DNA of 32,087 nt from CAKSQF01 sp051867925 (lineage in GTDB: Bacteria; Bacillota; Clostridia; Oscillospirales; CAG-272), in contig JBJDZI010000115.1 of the NCBI GenBank assembly GCA_051867925.1, positions 1-32,087 on the forward strand. Reading direction: 5' to 3'. The notes below the pieces were generated by a model, which saw nothing but the letters and a program-made list of their open reading frames with translations, ran no database searches and was not told where the DNA came from. The number at the start of each line of letters is the position of its first letter. The stretch's first letter is position 1. This document shows, one piece after another, positions 31,354 through 32,087 of this stretch. The position numbers and the translations under genes are program-made.

Positions 31354-31959
31354 TCACCGCTCCAACGATGCGGTCAATGCTCTGCAGGCAGCGGCAAGAC
31401 CTTCGGGGGTATCGTCGGGAAGTCCCGTCAGCGTGCAGGCGACAACATTCGGAAGTGCCAGCATCCGCTCCGCGTCGGTGTAGGGGATGCGGCAGGCAAC
31501 TGCGGCAAGCCTCGGAAATGCAGCGGTCAGTTCGGCGGCGAGTTGACCGTTTCCCCACAGATGAGGAGCAAAAAGTCCGACGGCGGGAAGTTCTTCCATT
31601 TTCGCGGTGAGCAGTTCGGTGGGGGTAGTGCATTGGGGCAGATAAAGCACCTCGTGTTCATGGCAAAGATCGGATAGTTTTTTGGAATAGCCGGGAGAGG
31701 TCAGATAGCGGGCACCGCATCGGATGGCAGTCTCGGCATCTGCAAGATGGGTAATGCCACCGACTCCCAGCACCAGATCGGGAAACAGACGACTACCGCT
31801 CTTCAGCGCGTCGGGGGCGAAGGGAACCGCCATGGAAAACTCAGCGGCGAATATACCTCCGCTGCAAAGGGCGGCAAGAAGCGGAAGGGTTTGATCTGGC
31901 TTTTTCGGGTGGAGCAGGGGAATCAGTTTCGTCTCGGTAATGCGGGCAAGTGTTTCCAT
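31354..31959 (-). CDS. KDPG/KHG aldolase-family protein lacking the Schiff-base lysine
   Basis: This 201-residue protein follows the KDPG aldolase (Eda) barrel layout: TKLIPLLHPKKPDQTLPLL, GGIFAAEFSM (active enzymes have VLEVTLR), LVLGVGGITHLADAETAIRCGARYLTSPG where others have VGAGTVL, then YLPQCTTPTELL. The lysine in the KFFPA motif is replaced: the segment reads VGLFAPHLWG. Classical class I aldolase chemistry is therefore unlikely. The protein may bind a keto acid or phosphate, act as another enzyme of the fold, or be decaying. The start METLARI at 31959 has GGAGG four bases upstream. It has a consensus promoter and a terminator-like stem in its leader. Confidence 0.78.
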   Translation of the reverse strand: METLARITETKLIPLLHPKKPDQTLPLLAALCSGGIFAAEFSMAVPFAPDALKSGSRLFPDLVLGVGGITHLADAETAIRCGARYLTSPGYSKKLSDLCHEHEVLYLPQCTTPTELLTAKMEELPAVGLFAPHLWGNGQLAAELTAAFPRLAAVACRIPYTDAERMLALPNVVACTLTGLPDDTPEGLAAACRALTASLER

Positions 31960-31968
31960 TAGACCTCC

Positions 31969-31993
31969 AAAAAGACGCACCGCAGGACGGTGC
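31969..31993 (-). terminator. Terminator-like stem in the leader of the aldolase-like gene
   Basis: In the transcript GCACCG pairs with CGGTGC around a 5-nt loop and is followed by GTCTTTTT just before the GGAGG ribosome site. An upstream GACGCA could instead pair with TGCGTC, which overlaps the 3' arm, so two exclusive folds exist. Confidence 0.45.
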
Positions 31994-32050
31994 CGATGGT
32001 TTTTGCGTCGATTGCGGATTTCACGGCATTGTTGAAAAAATTCTACCTAT

Positions 32051-32079
32051 ATTATAGCGAATCCACCGATGTTTGTCAA
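32051..32079 (-). promoter_or_regulatory. Consensus promoter of the aldolase-like gene
   Basis: On the minus strand TTGACA (32074-32079) and TATAAT (32051-32056) are exactly 17 bp apart. Transcription should start near 32044, giving a leader of about 85 nt. Confidence 0.9.
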
Positions 32080-32087
32080 GGGTGGGC

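Overview
The window looks like a chromosomal segment of a Gram-positive, low-oxygen gut-type bacterium, most likely class Clostridia (Bacillota). This rests on the gene set: a YfmF/YfmH peptidase pair, a PdaA-type deacetylase, Lgt, HU, an L21 leader, a Cys-type sulfatase, a DUF3784 protein and a PPTG-type wall-anchored protein. Consensus TTGACA/TATAAT promoters with 17-bp spacers and strong GGAGG ribosome sites also fit. I see no phage, transposase, CRISPR array, tRNA or rRNA. Species-level placement is not possible from the sequence alone.

Layout. (1) 1-3560, minus strand: the start of rplU with its leader and a near-perfect promoter, then a 976-residue wall-anchored surface protein (PA14-like, jelly-roll and GLUG/beta-helix regions) with a palindrome above its promoter. 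(2) 3596-16080, minus strand: a long co-directional, tightly packed run hup-comEC-[giant cyclic-glucan-synthase-like membrane protein]-yfmF-yfmH-lgt-folD, starting at an extended -10 promoter and ending at a bidirectional terminator. (3) 16173-19524: a lipoprotein gene on minus and, divergently, a small membrane protein and an NCS2 purine permease, each with its own promoter and terminator. (4) 19531-21029, minus strand: two overlapping NodB-fold deacetylases (a generic CE4 enzyme and a PdaA-like enzyme).

(5) 21134-25857, plus strand: the arginine cluster argC-argJ-argD (argB is absent) followed by trmO. The 430-bp region in front of argC has two promoters, a pair of ARG-box-like operators at the canonical 21-bp spacing, and a terminator with a competing upstream helix, so both repression and attenuation are plausible. 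(6) 25972-28024, plus strand: the general PTS proteins HPr and Enzyme I, both with unusual features. (7) 28072-29556, plus strand: a sulfatase with a perfect consensus promoter. (8) 29613-32079, minus strand: a DUF3784 membrane protein, a lipoprotein of the basic-secretory-protein metallopeptidase type and a KDPG-aldolase-like protein.

The most unusual content is a set of proteins with recognisable folds but missing catalytic residues. These are the giant glucan-synthase-like protein (PAD in place of DAD, and no GH94 barrel seen), the ComEC C-terminal domain (zinc motif lost), the aldolase-like protein (Schiff-base lysine lost) and HPr (Arg at the Ser46 position). Alongside them are several candidate RNA switches: a hairpin that hides the ribosome site of the giant gene, the argC attenuator and a terminator-like stem in front of the aldolase-like gene.
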